A DNA stretch of 51,209 nucleotides from a virus: positions 1 to 51,209 of the IMG/VR virus record IMGVR_UViG_3300031759_001107; one strand, written 5' to 3'. Below the pieces are notes generated by a model. The model was not told the DNA's origin, ran no database searches, and saw only the letters and a program-made list of their open reading frames with translations. Position 1 is the stretch's first letter, and each line of letters starts with the position of its first letter. This document shows positions 39,813-46,521 of this stretch, one piece after another. Position numbers and translations under genes: made by a program.

Positions 39813-40358
39813 TTAGATCCTTTGATTAATAATGTCCCAATCAATGATTTTCCATTGATTAGTTAAGTAGCCTTTTTTATCTGCTTTATAGTCAAGAGCC
39901 CATGCATGCTCCCACCAGTCAACTAACAGTGCGATATCTCGTCTAACTTCGTGATTTTTAATTGTTTTAATCTCGCCACGGTATGAAAGATAGATCCACC
40001 CTGAACCCTGTATCTTCATAGCTTCTTTTTCAAAAGCTTCTTTGAATTTATCAAAACTTGTAAAATGTTCATTGATTAACTCTAGACTTTTACCTACGGG
40101 TAGATTTGAGCTTTTTGGCGCACGGAATTGTGTGAAGTATAAGTCATGTAAGAAAGCGCCTGCTTCGTTGAAGTCTGCATCACCTTCGCCCTTGTTGTAG
40201 CGATCAACATAGCCTTTGTATAGGCTACCATAGTGATAGTCTAATGTGGCCTTGCTTAGACTTTTACCTAGAGCACCACGATCATAAGGCAGTGGAGTTT
40301 GGGTAAGTGTTTTAGGCTCCTTGCCTTCGTTTAATGTCCATTTAATAAAGTTATACAT
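39813..40358 (-). CDS. sodB: Fe/Mn superoxide dismutase
   Basis: 181 aa from ATG 40358 (MYNFIKWTLNEGKEP), with GGAAAA upstream; the frame opens further up but without ribosome-binding site. The four metal ligands are present: H42 (Y-H-Y-G), H71 (F-L-H-D-L-Y-F), D147 and H151 (D-W-W-E-H-A-W). L-P-Y-D-R-G-A-L and Y-L at the ends are typical. The usual K-H-H after the first ligand is S-L-Y here. It should detoxify superoxide. Metal type (Fe or Mn) cannot be set from sequence. A 100-base structured RNA region lies directly upstream. Confidence 0.92.
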   Translation of the reverse strand: MYNFIKWTLNEGKEPKTLTQTPLPYDRGALGKSLSKATLDYHYGSLYKGYVDRYNKGEGDADFNEAGAFLHDLYFTQFRAPKSSNLPVGKSLELINEHFTSFDKFKEAFEKEAMKIQGSGWIYLSYRGEIKTIKNHEVRRDIALLVDWWEHAWALDYKADKKGYLTNQWKIIDWDIINQRI

Positions 40359-40378
40359 AATTTTCCATAAATATCTAT

Positions 40379-40478
40379 GTCCAGTCGTCAACAAGGCTAC
40401 CAAGGACCCCTAGTTGTGAACTTTCCTTGTTTTTGCACAGCACAGCCAATGTGGCTTAAAGGTAAATTGGTGCTGGAC
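40379..40478 (-). other. Candidate structured RNA between IF-1 and sodB
   Basis: 100 bases closed by GUCCAG/CUGGAC. Minus-strand pairing: CAGCAC with GUGCUG enclosing the hairpin AGCCA-CAU-UGGCU. Downstream, CAAGGA can pair with UCCUUG, or AACAAGG with CCUUGUU, which are mutually exclusive. It sits just upstream of the sodB start. Confidence 0.45.
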
Positions 40479-40480
40479 GC

Positions 40481-40696
40481 TTATCGTCTGTAAGTAATAC
40501 GGGCTTTGGTTAAATCATATGGCGTCATTTCAACGTCAACTACGTCACCCATGATAATCTTAATTGTGTGCATACGGAGTTTACCTCCAATATATGCGGT
40601 AACAATGTGATTGTTTTCTAATTTCACACGGAACATACTGTTACCTAAGACTTCTTCTACGGTTCCTGATAGTTTTATAACGTCTTCTTTTGCCAA
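40481..40696 (-). CDS. infA: Translation initiation factor IF-1
   Basis: 71 aa, the exact bacterial IF-1 length and collinear with it: [50 protein letters not shown] and K-A-R-I-T-Y-R. This is the OB fold that occupies the ribosomal A site during initiation. TTG start at 40696 with AAAGGATC upstream. A late octamer at 40719-40726 suggests late expression. Phage-borne IF-1 is rare; it could favour phage mRNAs, including leaderless ones (inference). Confidence 0.95.
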   Translation of the reverse strand: MAKEDVIKLSGTVEEVLGNSMFRVKLENNHIVTAYIGGKLRMHTIKIIMGDVVDVEMTPYDLTKARITYRR

Positions 40697-40718
40697 TTGA
40701 TCCTTTCCTTTAATATAC

Positions 40719-40726
40719 TATTTATT
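40719..40726 (-). promoter_or_regulatory. Late promoter, AATAAATA, containing a stop codon
   Basis: The TAA (40722-40724) of the preceding gene lies inside the octamer; serves IF-1. Confidence 0.6.
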
Positions 40727-41006
40727 GCTCTTCTTCGGGCCTGCTGATAATAGCCCAAGTCATAAACTCTTTAAACGCTTTGTATACTGCTTCTGCTTCC
40801 TCTGGGCCTTGTTCTACCTTTACTCCACGAACATAAAAACCATCAGGAGTAATTTTAAGCATTTCGTCATCTGTGCCAGCATTAAAGATAACAGTGTTAT
40901 TTTTAGGTGTATTTTCCCAAAGTTCATACTCGACGTTAAGGTCTTTTTTAACTGCGTATTGGTAGTCTTTCCAATCATTCCAATACCATTGACTTTCATC
41001 ACCCAT
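40722..41006 (-). CDS. 94-aa protein of unknown function
   Basis: From ATG 41006, five bases after GGGGAGAA, chosen over the frame start at 41030. Starts MGDESQWYWNDWKDYQYAVK, rich in Trp/Tyr. A small alpha/beta domain follows (T-V-I-F-N-A-G-T-D, L-K-I-T-P-D-G-F-Y-V-R-G) with an acidic helical end. Overlaps the previous small gene by 8 bases. No family recognised. Confidence 0.7.
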   Translation of the reverse strand: MGDESQWYWNDWKDYQYAVKKDLNVEYELWENTPKNNTVIFNAGTDDEMLKITPDGFYVRGVKVEQGPEEAEAVYKAFKEFMTWAIISRPEEEQ

Positions 41007-41184
41007 TGACTTCTCCCCACGGGCCATCACACCCTGACCAATCTTGTACGTCAGTGCTCCAAATCATTAGATGATTATACACAGGATATAACCAACCCCA
41101 ATCAAAGTAGTGCATAGGTTTACTAGTAAAGTCACCTAGCCAATATAATGTCCAACTTAGAATATATCCAATTATTTTTTTCAT
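40999..41184 (-). CDS. 61-aa Trp-rich small membrane-associated protein
   Basis: Starts MKKIIGYILSWTLYWLGDFT: one hydrophobic N-terminal segment with Trp at the interface, then a Trp/Tyr/Asp-rich tail with one Cys. Overlaps both neighbours by a few bases. No family recognised; small membrane proteins of this kind are frequent in T4-like early regions. Confidence 0.65.
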   Translation of the reverse strand: MKKIIGYILSWTLYWLGDFTSKPMHYFDWGWLYPVYNHLMIWSTDVQDWSGCDGPWGEVNG

Positions 41185-41675
41185 TTTGCTAATTTTTTAT
41201 ACCATTCTTTTTTAGTACATACATAATCCCATAAATCGTATCGACGATTCGACCGTTTAGGACTTCTAGGATTGCCTTCCATATCAAAATAGATTTTTAA
41301 TGAATCATTGGCTGAAGTGTAAGGAGCATACACTTTGTAAGGAATTAAGAAATAATAATTTTTATTTTGTTTAGGTTCAAAACACAAAACCCGCAATGTT
41401 CCTATTTTATTTTGAATTCCGGCAATAGTAGCATAAGCTGTAGAATAATAGCGAACCTGAACATATTTACTATCGCTGTTGTCTTCTTTAAAATCACTAC
41501 CTTTAAAGTTTTTTGAATGCTGTGTTAATTTGCCTTGTTTTACAATAGCACGTTCAGTTAATTCTCCTACGTTTAAAAGATTCTCCTTATGAAAAAGAAA
41601 AAATGCTTCATTTAACGTCATAGTCTTACTAAGTTGATTACGAGTAAATGCCATATTAATTAATTCTTGGTTCAT
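41181..41675 (-). CDS. Unknown protein, possibly nuclease-like
   Basis: 164 aa. Helical N-terminus (L-N-E-A-F-F-L-F-H-K-E-N), then K-G-S-D-F-K-E-D-N-S-D-S-K-Y-V-Q-V-R and strands ending Y-Y-F-L-I-P-Y-K-V-Y. The D-x(n)-K spacing with an upstream Glu could be a PD-(D/E)xK-type core, but this is weak. I recall related 'Y-F-x-I-P' proteins from phages without function. Basic C-terminus. ATGA-type overlap with the next gene. Confidence 0.65.
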   Translation of the reverse strand: MNQELINMAFTRNQLSKTMTLNEAFFLFHKENLLNVGELTERAIVKQGKLTQHSKNFKGSDFKEDNSDSKYVQVRYYSTAYATIAGIQNKIGTLRVLCFEPKQNKNYYFLIPYKVYAPYTSANDSLKIYFDMEGNPRSPKRSNRRYDLWDYVCTKKEWYKKLAK

Positions 41676-41676
41676 A

Positions 41677-42090
41677 TTATCCTCTTCTCATTTTACTAAC
41701 ATCGACAGCATCTTCTTGACGGAATACAGGAATACCGTTTGACTTATGTAGTTGTCCAATACCAATCATAGCATCACCTGTGTAGACTTTGTCTGCTGGG
41801 CGAGCGGCTACAGCGACACCTGTGTCACGACTTGGTATATGATCAGTAAGGCGGCTAGGGTCAACACGGCTACGCCAATCACTCCCACTAGTAACCACAC
41901 TTTTACTAGTATTTTTTCTGTTGGACTTAGATTTGTCCACCACCACTTTAGCATCATATTTCTCCAATAATTGTTGCCACGATTCTGCGTTACGACGAGC
42001 TTTGTTAGCCTGTTCTGCTGTACGGAATTTCTGTTTACCTTTTTTCTTGCCTGTTGTTGAATACATAGGCGGTAACATGTGCATGGTCAT
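41677..42090 (-). CDS. Conserved phage protein, basic, unknown function
   Basis: 137 aa. Lys/Arg-rich start (G-K-K-K-G-K-Q-K-F-R-T-A-E-Q-A-N-K-A-R-R) and disordered middle. The end G-I-G-Q-L-H-K-S-N-G-I-P-V-F then D-A-V-D-V-S-K-M-R-R is a recurrent pattern in T4-like and podophage small proteins, as I recall. Possibly nucleic-acid-binding. Its ATG overlaps the previous stop as ATGA. Confidence 0.7.
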   Translation of the reverse strand: MTMHMLPPMYSTTGKKKGKQKFRTAEQANKARRNAESWQQLLEKYDAKVVVDKSKSNRKNTSKSVVTSGSDWRSRVDPSRLTDHIPSRDTGVAVAARPADKVYTGDAMIGIGQLHKSNGIPVFRQEDAVDVSKMRRG

Positions 42091-42389
42091 TTGCTGTCCT
42101 TTTCTAAACTAACTACTTTCATGTCTGGAAATTTAGTTTTTGCCGTAGTCCACAATTCTTCTTCAGTGTATGCTTGACAGATAAATGTATGGGTGGCAAT
42201 ATCATACATATGAAACATACCGCATACTTCTTCTACATAGACTAACTTCATAGTTTTCTTAACAGTGTCTACACCTTTGGCAATGTCAAGTTCTTTGCGA
42301 ATATTTCTAAATAAATTAATTAGGAAAAAGGTAGTAAACGTAACTGATATAATACAGTAAACCGTTAAAAATGCTTTTAAAATTTCCAT
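42087..42389 (-). CDS. Small membrane protein with C-terminal cytoplasmic domain
   Basis: 100 aa. A membrane span at residues 5-27 (A-F-L-T-V-Y-C-I-I-S-V-T-F-T), a short basic linker, then M-K-L-V-Y-V-E-E-V, F-M-Y-D and E-E-E-L-W. It is the first gene behind the sigma70 promoter 42423-42451, so expressed early. Function unknown. Confidence 0.7.
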   Translation of the reverse strand: MEILKAFLTVYCIISVTFTTFFLINLFRNIRKELDIAKGVDTVKKTMKLVYVEEVCGMFHMYDIATHTFICQAYTEEELWTTAKTKFPDMKVVSLEKDSK

Positions 42390-42422
42390 ATAATCTATGC
42401 CTAAATTGTTATTATATGTATA

Positions 42423-42451
42423 ATTATAGCATCTTTTGGTTAAATTGTCAA
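42423..42451 (-). promoter_or_regulatory. Sigma70 promoter TTGACA-17-TATAAT with TTTAACCAAAA spacer element
   Basis: -35 at 42446-42451, -10 at 42423-42428. The 11-mer TTTAACCAAAA begins two bases after the -35, at the same place as in the promoter at 48797-48825. Upstream, CACTTGAC and TATAAA are also shared. Confidence 0.9.
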
Positions 42452-42456
42452 GTGGT

Positions 42457-42645
42457 TTATAGGTGTTGAAGTATTACTTGTAAGCGAGTTTGCTCACATT
42501 CAAAGTGGAATTTATAGTCTGGTTTGAATATATGTATAGGAGTCATATCCCATTCGTGATGGTCTAAATTGGCCTTGCACCAATTGGCAATGCTGTTGAT
42601 CTTGTCAAGATTTGTGACGCGAATAGTTAGTTTACTCTTGCTCAT
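42457..42645 (-). CDS. 62-aa alpha/beta small protein
   Basis: S-K-L-T-I-R-V-T-N-L-D-K-I-N-S-I-A-N-W-C then H-H-E-W-D and Y-K-F-H-F-E-C-E: a beta-alpha-beta-beta mini-domain with two Cys and several His. Overlaps the 42632 gene by 14 bases. No family recognised. It ends just before the early promoter at 42423. Confidence 0.65.
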   Translation of the reverse strand: MSKSKLTIRVTNLDKINSIANWCKANLDHHEWDMTPIHIFKPDYKFHFECEQTRLQVILQHL

Positions 42646-42835
42646 TGTTTAATATCTCATATGTTTTATGTTGTTCCCAACGAAGTTTAAGATCTGGATT
42701 TTGTGCTATAAATCGTTCGTACCATTCCCACTCTACTAGTTTTTCTGCTACTAGCTTAAAGTTAGTGGGATGAACACTGCCACCTGAACCAGCAGGGCCA
42801 ACAGTATTGTATGATCCATTACGCGGGTTTGCCAT
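42632..42835 (-). CDS. 67-aa small protein, possibly structural
   Basis: Gly/Ser/Pro-rich start (M-A-N-P-R-N-G-S-Y-N-T-V-G-P-A-G-S-G-G), then a helix with W-E-W-Y-E-R-F and W-E-Q-H-K-T-Y. The helical part resembles the C-terminal helices of the next two genes (E-x-x-x-x-Y-E-x-x-x). Overlaps 42819-43163 by 17 bases; GGGAAGAAG precedes the ATG. Confidence 0.65.
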   Translation of the reverse strand: MANPRNGSYNTVGPAGSGGSVHPTNFKLVAEKLVEWEWYERFIAQNPDLKLRWEQHKTYEILNNEQE

Positions 42836-43163
42836 CTTCTTCCCTGGTAAGAATATCCATCACTTGAAATTTCTCATAAGCATCTTTAAGCCCAGGATGT
42901 TTTTCCATGCGCTCTTTAAGAGTAGCTTCTTCTCGCTGTTTTTCAATGGCCCAACGAATAGCACTATCAGCGTCCCAACTTAAGCCAACAGTCACGCCCT
43001 GACTCATTACTTGCCACATGCTGCCATCATAGACTTCCATGTTTTGATTGGTAGGATTGTATCTTATCTGCCCAACATTTAACATACCATTATTGTAAAT
43101 GTTTGGAGGATAGTTTCCTGTTACTGTTACATAGGCACTACTTGTTGCTAGGTTCTTGATCAT
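42819..43163 (-). CDS. Small virion-type protein
   Basis: 114 aa. Beta N-terminus containing V-G-Q-I-R-Y-N-P-T-N-Q-N-M-E-V-Y-D-G-S-M-W, a 'NxxtxxmEvYdGs.W' trait shared with many phage tail-fibre trunks. A charged helix follows (M-E-K-H-P-G-L-K-D-A-Y-E-K-F). The C-terminal helix echoes 43138-43554 (L-R-Q-A-Y-E-H-Y-K). These three consecutive genes may encode parts of one assembly. Confidence 0.7.
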   Translation of the reverse strand: MIKNLATSSAYVTVTGNYPPNIYNNGMLNVGQIRYNPTNQNMEVYDGSMWQVMSQGVTVGLSWDADSAIRWAIEKQREEATLKERMEKHPGLKDAYEKFQVMDILTREEDGKPA

Positions 43164-43554
43164 CGTATAATAATGCTTCTAAAGTTTTATAGTGTTCGTA
43201 GGCCTGACGTAGGTTGTCATATTTTTCCAACATATCTGGTTTGGGCTGTAGGATACTTAAACGATCAGTGATACCATTTAAGATACCTTTAAGGCTAACA
43301 CCATTCATAACAATGTCAGCACCTTCTCCATCTAGGTTAAGCTGACCTTTTACATTCATTTTAGTACTGGTGTTATTGGCCCAAGTAGTGGCTCCTGTAC
43401 CAGTGGCGGTTAGCACACTATTTGGATACCCACTACCACCATTGGTTATACTGATAGTATGTGTGCCTGACCCAGCTGACCCAGCAGTAGACATAACACC
43501 AGCACCTATAGTAATATTACCGTAATTACCTTGACTAGGTACGTGGACTGACAT
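43138..43554 (-). CDS. Small virion-type protein with beta N-terminus
   Basis: 138 aa from ATG 43554, which overlaps the previous stop as TAATG; AAAGGAT lies upstream. Gly/Ser/Thr-rich beta part (T-I-S-I-T-N-G-G-S-G-Y-P-N-S, M-N-V-K-G-Q-L-N-L-D-G-E-G-A-D-I-V), then helix with L-S-I-L-Q-P-K-P-D-M-L-E-K-Y. Looks like a small tail or head-decoration subunit. Confidence 0.7.
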   Translation of the reverse strand: MSVHVPSQGNYGNITIGAGVMSTAGSAGSGTHTISITNGGSGYPNSVLTATGTGATTWANNTSTKMNVKGQLNLDGEGADIVMNGVSLKGILNGITDRLSILQPKPDMLEKYDNLRQAYEHYKTLEALLYDDQEPSNK

Positions 43555-43721
43555 TATTCTGTATCCTTTAATACTTTGCAACCAAGTTTGGTAAACATAT
43601 ATTCACCAGTACCAGCATCATCTTGGATAATAATCCACTCGTCGTTTTCGTGAGTAACTGTACCAATAATGCCATTTGGGCATTCTACTTTTATGCCAAC
43701 GTAAGAACTATTATTGGACAT
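43554..43721 (-). CDS. 55-aa beta-barrel-like small protein
   Basis: ATG 43721 overlaps the stop of 43721-44224 (TAATG) and its own stop overlaps the next start (TAATG). S-N-N-S-S-Y-V-G-I-K-V-E-C-P-N-G-I-I-G-T-V then E-W-I-I-I-Q-D-D and Y-M-F-T-K-L-G-C: an SH3-like strand pattern. Exact double coupling makes it a safe gene. Confidence 0.7.
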   Translation of the reverse strand: MSNNSSYVGIKVECPNGIIGTVTHENDEWIIIQDDAGTGEYMFTKLGCKVLKDTE

Positions 43722-44224
43722 TATTCTTCCACAAAGTCAACGGTATTACCAGCATCATCTGCACAGATAATACGTACACGTTCACCAGCTTCGTTTTTAA
43801 TTTCAATTGGACCCCAGATCCACCATTCGCTATCATCTTGGCTCCAAGAGTCGTCTTCACGGCCTTCTAGATCATAAATGCTGTTTTCATCAATAAACTC
43901 TTGTAGTTCTTCCTCAGCTTCCTCGTCAAGCCCTTCAATGGTAATATCATACCAGCAACCGCCATCAAACATTTCAACAAGCTCAACGCTTTCAATATTA
44001 TTGACTTCGCAGTCCAACATATTGATACTGTCTTTACGACCATCACCACCAGGTACTTCTGTAAATTCAAATTCTGGAGGGTTGTCGTCATCTGTTTCTA
44101 CAGTCCACTCGCCATAACGGAAACCATTCCTAACAGTGATGCTGCCTTCGCCTTCGTCCTGAACCCAATGTTCAGTTTCTTGACAAGATTTTTTATGATA
44201 GGTACTAACGGTCCAAATTGCCAT
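43721..44224 (-). CDS. Acidic conserved phage protein
   Basis: 167 aa, extremely Asp/Glu-rich. Folded elements: A-I-W-T-V-S-T-Y-H-K-K-S-C at the start, F-D-G-G-C-W-Y-D-I-T-I-E, and I-W-G-P-I-E-I-K-N near the end. The charge could mimic DNA, as in phage anti-restriction or anti-nucleoid proteins (speculative). Strong Shine-Dalgarno AAGGAGAAG. Follows the GGCT-like gene. Confidence 0.7.
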   Translation of the reverse strand: MAIWTVSTYHKKSCQETEHWVQDEGEGSITVRNGFRYGEWTVETDDDNPPEFEFTEVPGGDGRKDSINMLDCEVNNIESVELVEMFDGGCWYDITIEGLDEEAEEELQEFIDENSIYDLEGREDDSWSQDDSEWWIWGPIEIKNEAGERVRIICADDAGNTVDFVEE

Positions 44225-44235
44225 GTTGCTTCTCC

Positions 44236-44700
44236 TTAGGTGTATGAGTATAGTGTAGTGTCATTGAGACCAGATGTCAAACCAAAGTGGTTATTTAAAT
44301 GATCTAATGCTTGATTAATTTGATCTGTGCTGACGCCGTGTGCTGTGTAACCTTCCTCTAACATACGCACATAGCTATTACTTGGATAGTTAGGTTCTTC
44401 TTCTGGATACATTAGGTAGGTCATTGCCGGAGTCAACATACCATTGTGTTCAACCCATACAATAATTTTACCGTAGTATACGGGATATCCTTCTAAGCGG
44501 TCCAAACTCTTTTCGCACTCGGGGGTGATTTCCCAAAGAACTCCGTGGGTTTCTGCGCCCATTTTAGGTGAGATTGTAGCAAATGATTTGAATTCAAATT
44601 CATAATGCGGTAGAACAGCAGCTCCTAGACTCTGAGCACTTGGGCAGCGTACTGCCATACTGGCCAAGTTTGTGTTCATACCATAACTAAAATATTTCAT
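44236..44700 (-). CDS. Gamma-glutamylcyclotransferase-like protein
   Basis: 154 aa. Y-F-S-Y-G-M-N-T-N-L near residues 3-12 is the GGCT (Y-G-S/M-N) substrate loop. T-H-G-V-L-W-E-I-T and D-R-L-E-G-Y-P carry the conserved strand and catalytic Glu. Enzymes of this fold cyclise gamma-glutamyl groups, for example degrading glutathione. Overlaps the SleB-like gene as ATGA. It could shift host glutathione during infection (inference). Confidence 0.85.
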   Translation of the reverse strand: MKYFSYGMNTNLASMAVRCPSAQSLGAAVLPHYEFEFKSFATISPKMGAETHGVLWEITPECEKSLDRLEGYPVYYGKIIVWVEHNGMLTPAMTYLMYPEEEPNYPSNSYVRMLEEGYTAHGVSTDQINQALDHLNNHFGLTSGLNDTTLYSYT

Positions 44701-45275
44701 ATTGATAAATTACTGCCCTTTGCTTGTGAGTAAAAAATATGTTGCCCTACTTTAAGTACTTGTTTAGTACGATCACGCCAAGTAGGACTAACGTAATCTG
44801 CGTGATAGAATAATGCGTGCTTCAATTGCTTAACACGAATGCCCTGTGTTAGTGCAGACTCTGCCACTGCACGGCTAGTTGCCCAATTACTGCCTTTTAG
44901 TTGTATCCAAGCACGCTTTTTCTCTTTGGTCCAACTAAACTGGTCTTTGGCGTAGACTACATCACATACATGCGAGCCCCAATAGCCGCTTTTAACACGG
45001 TTAATAGTTACATTGGCCACAGCATATTTGCCCATTAACGGCTCTACACCTGCTTCGTAGTAGATATTGCGTGCTAGGCATTCAACATCTTTTTTAGTGT
45101 ATTTGATTGACGTTGTTTGTTGTTCTAACACTGCCTGTTTGATTTCTGCTACATCACTGCCAATTTGGATAACACTATCTTCTATGCTACTAATACGACT
45201 ATCTTCATATTGAGCATAGATTATATTACCTACAAAAATTGCTGCCCCAAGTCCTACGTATAAACGAGTACTCAT
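44697..45275 (-). CDS. SleB/CwlJ-type cell-wall hydrolase with membrane anchor
   Basis: 192 aa. Residues 1-22 are a signal-anchor. The hydrolase domain starts at about 63: C-L-A-R-N-I-Y-Y-E-A-G-V-E-P with the catalytic Glu, V-A-N-V-T-I-N-R-V, D-Q-F-S-W-T and A-L-F-Y-H-A-D-Y. Such transglycosylases cut peptidoglycan. Unlike the GH19 lysin it is driven by an early-type sigma70 promoter (45308-45336), so it may modify the wall early instead of lysing. Confidence 0.88.
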   Translation of the reverse strand: MSTRLYVGLGAAIFVGNIIYAQYEDSRISSIEDSVIQIGSDVAEIKQAVLEQQTTSIKYTKKDVECLARNIYYEAGVEPLMGKYAVANVTINRVKSGYWGSHVCDVVYAKDQFSWTKEKKRAWIQLKGSNWATSRAVAESALTQGIRVKQLKHALFYHADYVSPTWRDRTKQVLKVGQHIFYSQAKGSNLSI

Positions 45276-45307
45276 TGTTCGCTTTCTTTATTGTTTAATA
45301 TGCGTAT

Positions 45308-45336
45308 ATTATAACATCTTTTGATTTGTTTGTCAA
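45308..45336 (-). promoter_or_regulatory. Consensus sigma70 promoter TTGACA-17-TATAAT
   Basis: -35 at 45331-45336, -10 at 45308-45313, for the SleB-like operon. Spacer contains ATCAAAAGATG, similar to the TTTAACCAAAAGA spacer of 42423 and 48797. It abuts a divergent late octamer. Confidence 0.9.
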
Positions 45337-45339
45337 TCA

Positions 45340-45347
45340 GATAAATA
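45340..45347 (+). promoter_or_regulatory. Late promoter, GATAAATA
   Basis: Plus strand, 28 bases before ATG 45376 with AAGGAA as Shine-Dalgarno; three bases from the divergent early -35. Confidence 0.7.
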
Positions 45348-45375
45348 ACTATAACAGTTTAATAAGGAATACCAT

Positions 45376-45696
45376 ATGTCAGTAGTATATACTTTTACAG
45401 TAGAAGATCCAAATAACGTTGGACCATTTCCACCATCAGTCACTGCTAGTGATTGGGCTAAAAATATCGCAACCTACTTAGAAGCAAATTCTTTAAACCA
45501 AAAAACAGGCACAACTACTAAAACTATTTTGATTTTTAGCAATACAGATGCAGCTAATTCTTTTGTATCAACTTATACTTTAACAGACGCAGGGCTAATA
45601 GCAGATATCAATGCATGGAAATCAGCACACAGTATAACATATACCACTAATTGGACTAATGAAACCGTTATTGATTTAGCCACTATTGTTAATTAA
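45376..45696 (+). CDS. Unknown late protein
   Basis: 106 aa: V-V-Y-T-F-T-V-E-D-P, S-D-W-A-K-N-I-A-T-Y-L-E, T-I-L-I-F-S-N-T-D-A, then two short helices. An alpha/beta fold with few charges. No family recognised. It is a lone plus-strand late unit between a late promoter and a two-way terminator, in a typical slot for an acquired accessory gene. Confidence 0.75.
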   Translation: MSVVYTFTVEDPNNVGPFPPSVTASDWAKNIATYLEANSLNQKTGTTTKTILIFSNTDAANSFVSTYTLTDAGLIADINAWKSAHSITYTTNWTNETVIDLATIVN

Positions 45697-45710
45697 CATC
45701 TATAGCCAAC

Positions 45711-45737
45711 AAAAAAGCCCCAAACGGGGCTTTTTTT
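45711..45737 (+). terminator. Bidirectional terminator
   Basis: A6-GCCCC-AAAC-GGGGC-T7: a 5-bp GC core extended by A/T pairs, usable on both strands. It separates converging 45376-45696 and 45762-46148. Confidence 0.92.
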
Positions 45738-45761
45738 ATCTTTGGTAAATCTACCTAGATA

Positions 45762-46148
45762 TTAGTTTGCTGAAAACACTTTAGCACGTGAACCTGCAAC
45801 GTCACGAGCAACGATACGGTAAGTTGCTTTACCTGAGGTGTTTTCATCTGTGTAGATTACTAAACCAGCATCGCGCATTTCACTAATACGTGCTGACAAT
45901 TTTGCAATACCGTAGTTAGCTTTTGCTTGCGCTACTGATAAGGTACGACCTGTACCACGTAGGTATTTTTCTAAGAACGCTTTTTGGTTAGTTACCTTAG
46001 CTAGGTTAACTGAAGCTTTTTTAGGAGCCTTAGCTGGTGCCTTAGCAGGTGCTTTTGCTGGAGCCTTAGCAGGTGCTTTTGCTGGAGCCTTAGCAGGTGC
46101 TTTCTTAGCTGGTGCTGTTGCCATTGTTACTTTAGTAGTTTTTGCCAT
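45762..46148 (-). CDS. KAPA-repeat histone-like protein with helix-turn-helix domain
   Basis: 128 aa. Residues 12-45 are a Lys-Ala-Pro-Ala repeat like bacterial histone-H1-like tails. The rest is a winged/helix-turn-helix domain (F-L-E-K-Y-L-R-G-T-G-R-T-L-S-V-A-Q-A, Y-G-I-A-K-L-S-A-R-I-S-E-M-R-D-A-G-L). This L-S-V-A-Q-A...L-S-A-R-I-x-E-M-R pattern is a known phage HTH domain. It should bind DNA, as a nucleoid-like or transcription factor. A sigma70 promoter (46205-46233) makes it early. The tail is encoded by 24-base tandem repeats. Confidence 0.85.
   Translation of the reverse strand: MAKTTKVTMATAPAKKAPAKAPAKAPAKAPAKAPAKAPAKAPKKASVNLAKVTNQKAFLEKYLRGTGRTLSVAQAKANYGIAKLSARISEMRDAGLVIYTDENTSGKATYRIVARDVAGSRAKVFSAN
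46039..46103 (-). repeat. 24-base tandem repeat encoding Lys-Ala-Pro-Ala units
   Basis: Two exact 24-base copies (46039-46062, 46063-46086) plus a 17-base partial copy. Length can change by replication slippage in steps of 8 residues. Confidence 0.8.
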
Positions 46149-46204
46149 TTGTTACTTCTCCATAGAGTTAAAAGTTTGCTATTTAAAATACAGCATGAAC
46201 ATAT

Positions 46205-46233
46205 ATAATAGCGGAAAAATACGCACATGTCAA
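46205..46233 (-). promoter_or_regulatory. Sigma70 promoter TTGACA-17-TATTAT
   Basis: -35 at 46228-46233, -10 at 46205-46210. The 11-mer TTTAACCAAAA occurs upstream of the -35 (46238-46248), not in the spacer. Confidence 0.85.
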
Positions 46234-46248
46234 CCTATTTTGGTTAAA

Positions 46249-46521
46249 TTACTGTCCACTGCCATCAAACTGTAGACTAACAATACTATCATAGCGAAAA
46301 CTGCGCCATGCACCTTTATCAATGCACCACGCACTAATTACACCATCATTCTTTTTCTTAGTTTTAGTTTCTGCACCTTCAGCAGGTGTAGGCCTAGGTG
46401 GAACAATATCTTCACGCAGAGTACAAGGCATAGTACGAACCTCACCATTTACTTTGGTAAAAGTTACAGTTACAATACCATCTTGTAGTGATTCAATAAG
46501 TTCATTACGAGTTAGAATCAT
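46249..46521 (-). CDS. Sm-like/WYL_2-type small protein
   Basis: 90 aa: M-I-L-T-R-N-E-L-I-E-S-L-Q-D-G-I-V-T-V-T-F-T-K, then M-P-C-T-L, a Pro/Lys linker and I-S-A-W-C-I-D-K-G-A-W-R-S-F-R-Y-D-S-I. This matches a common T4-like phage family with an Sm-like barrel (DUF2693/WYL_2). Role unknown; RNA or protein binding is likely. Overlaps 46505-46843 by 17 bases. Confidence 0.8.
   Translation of the reverse strand: MILTRNELIESLQDGIVTVTFTKVNGEVRTMPCTLREDIVPPRPTPAEGAETKTKKKNDGVISAWCIDKGAWRSFRYDSIVSLQFDGSGQ

Noticed and set aside
40379-40478. tRNA or tmRNA
   Set aside because: No T-loop GTTC-A consensus in the right place, no anticodon arm and no CCA-type acceptor pairing.
46039-46103. CRISPR-like repeats
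   Set aside because: Repeats are direct, without spacers, and encode the KAPA protein tail in frame.
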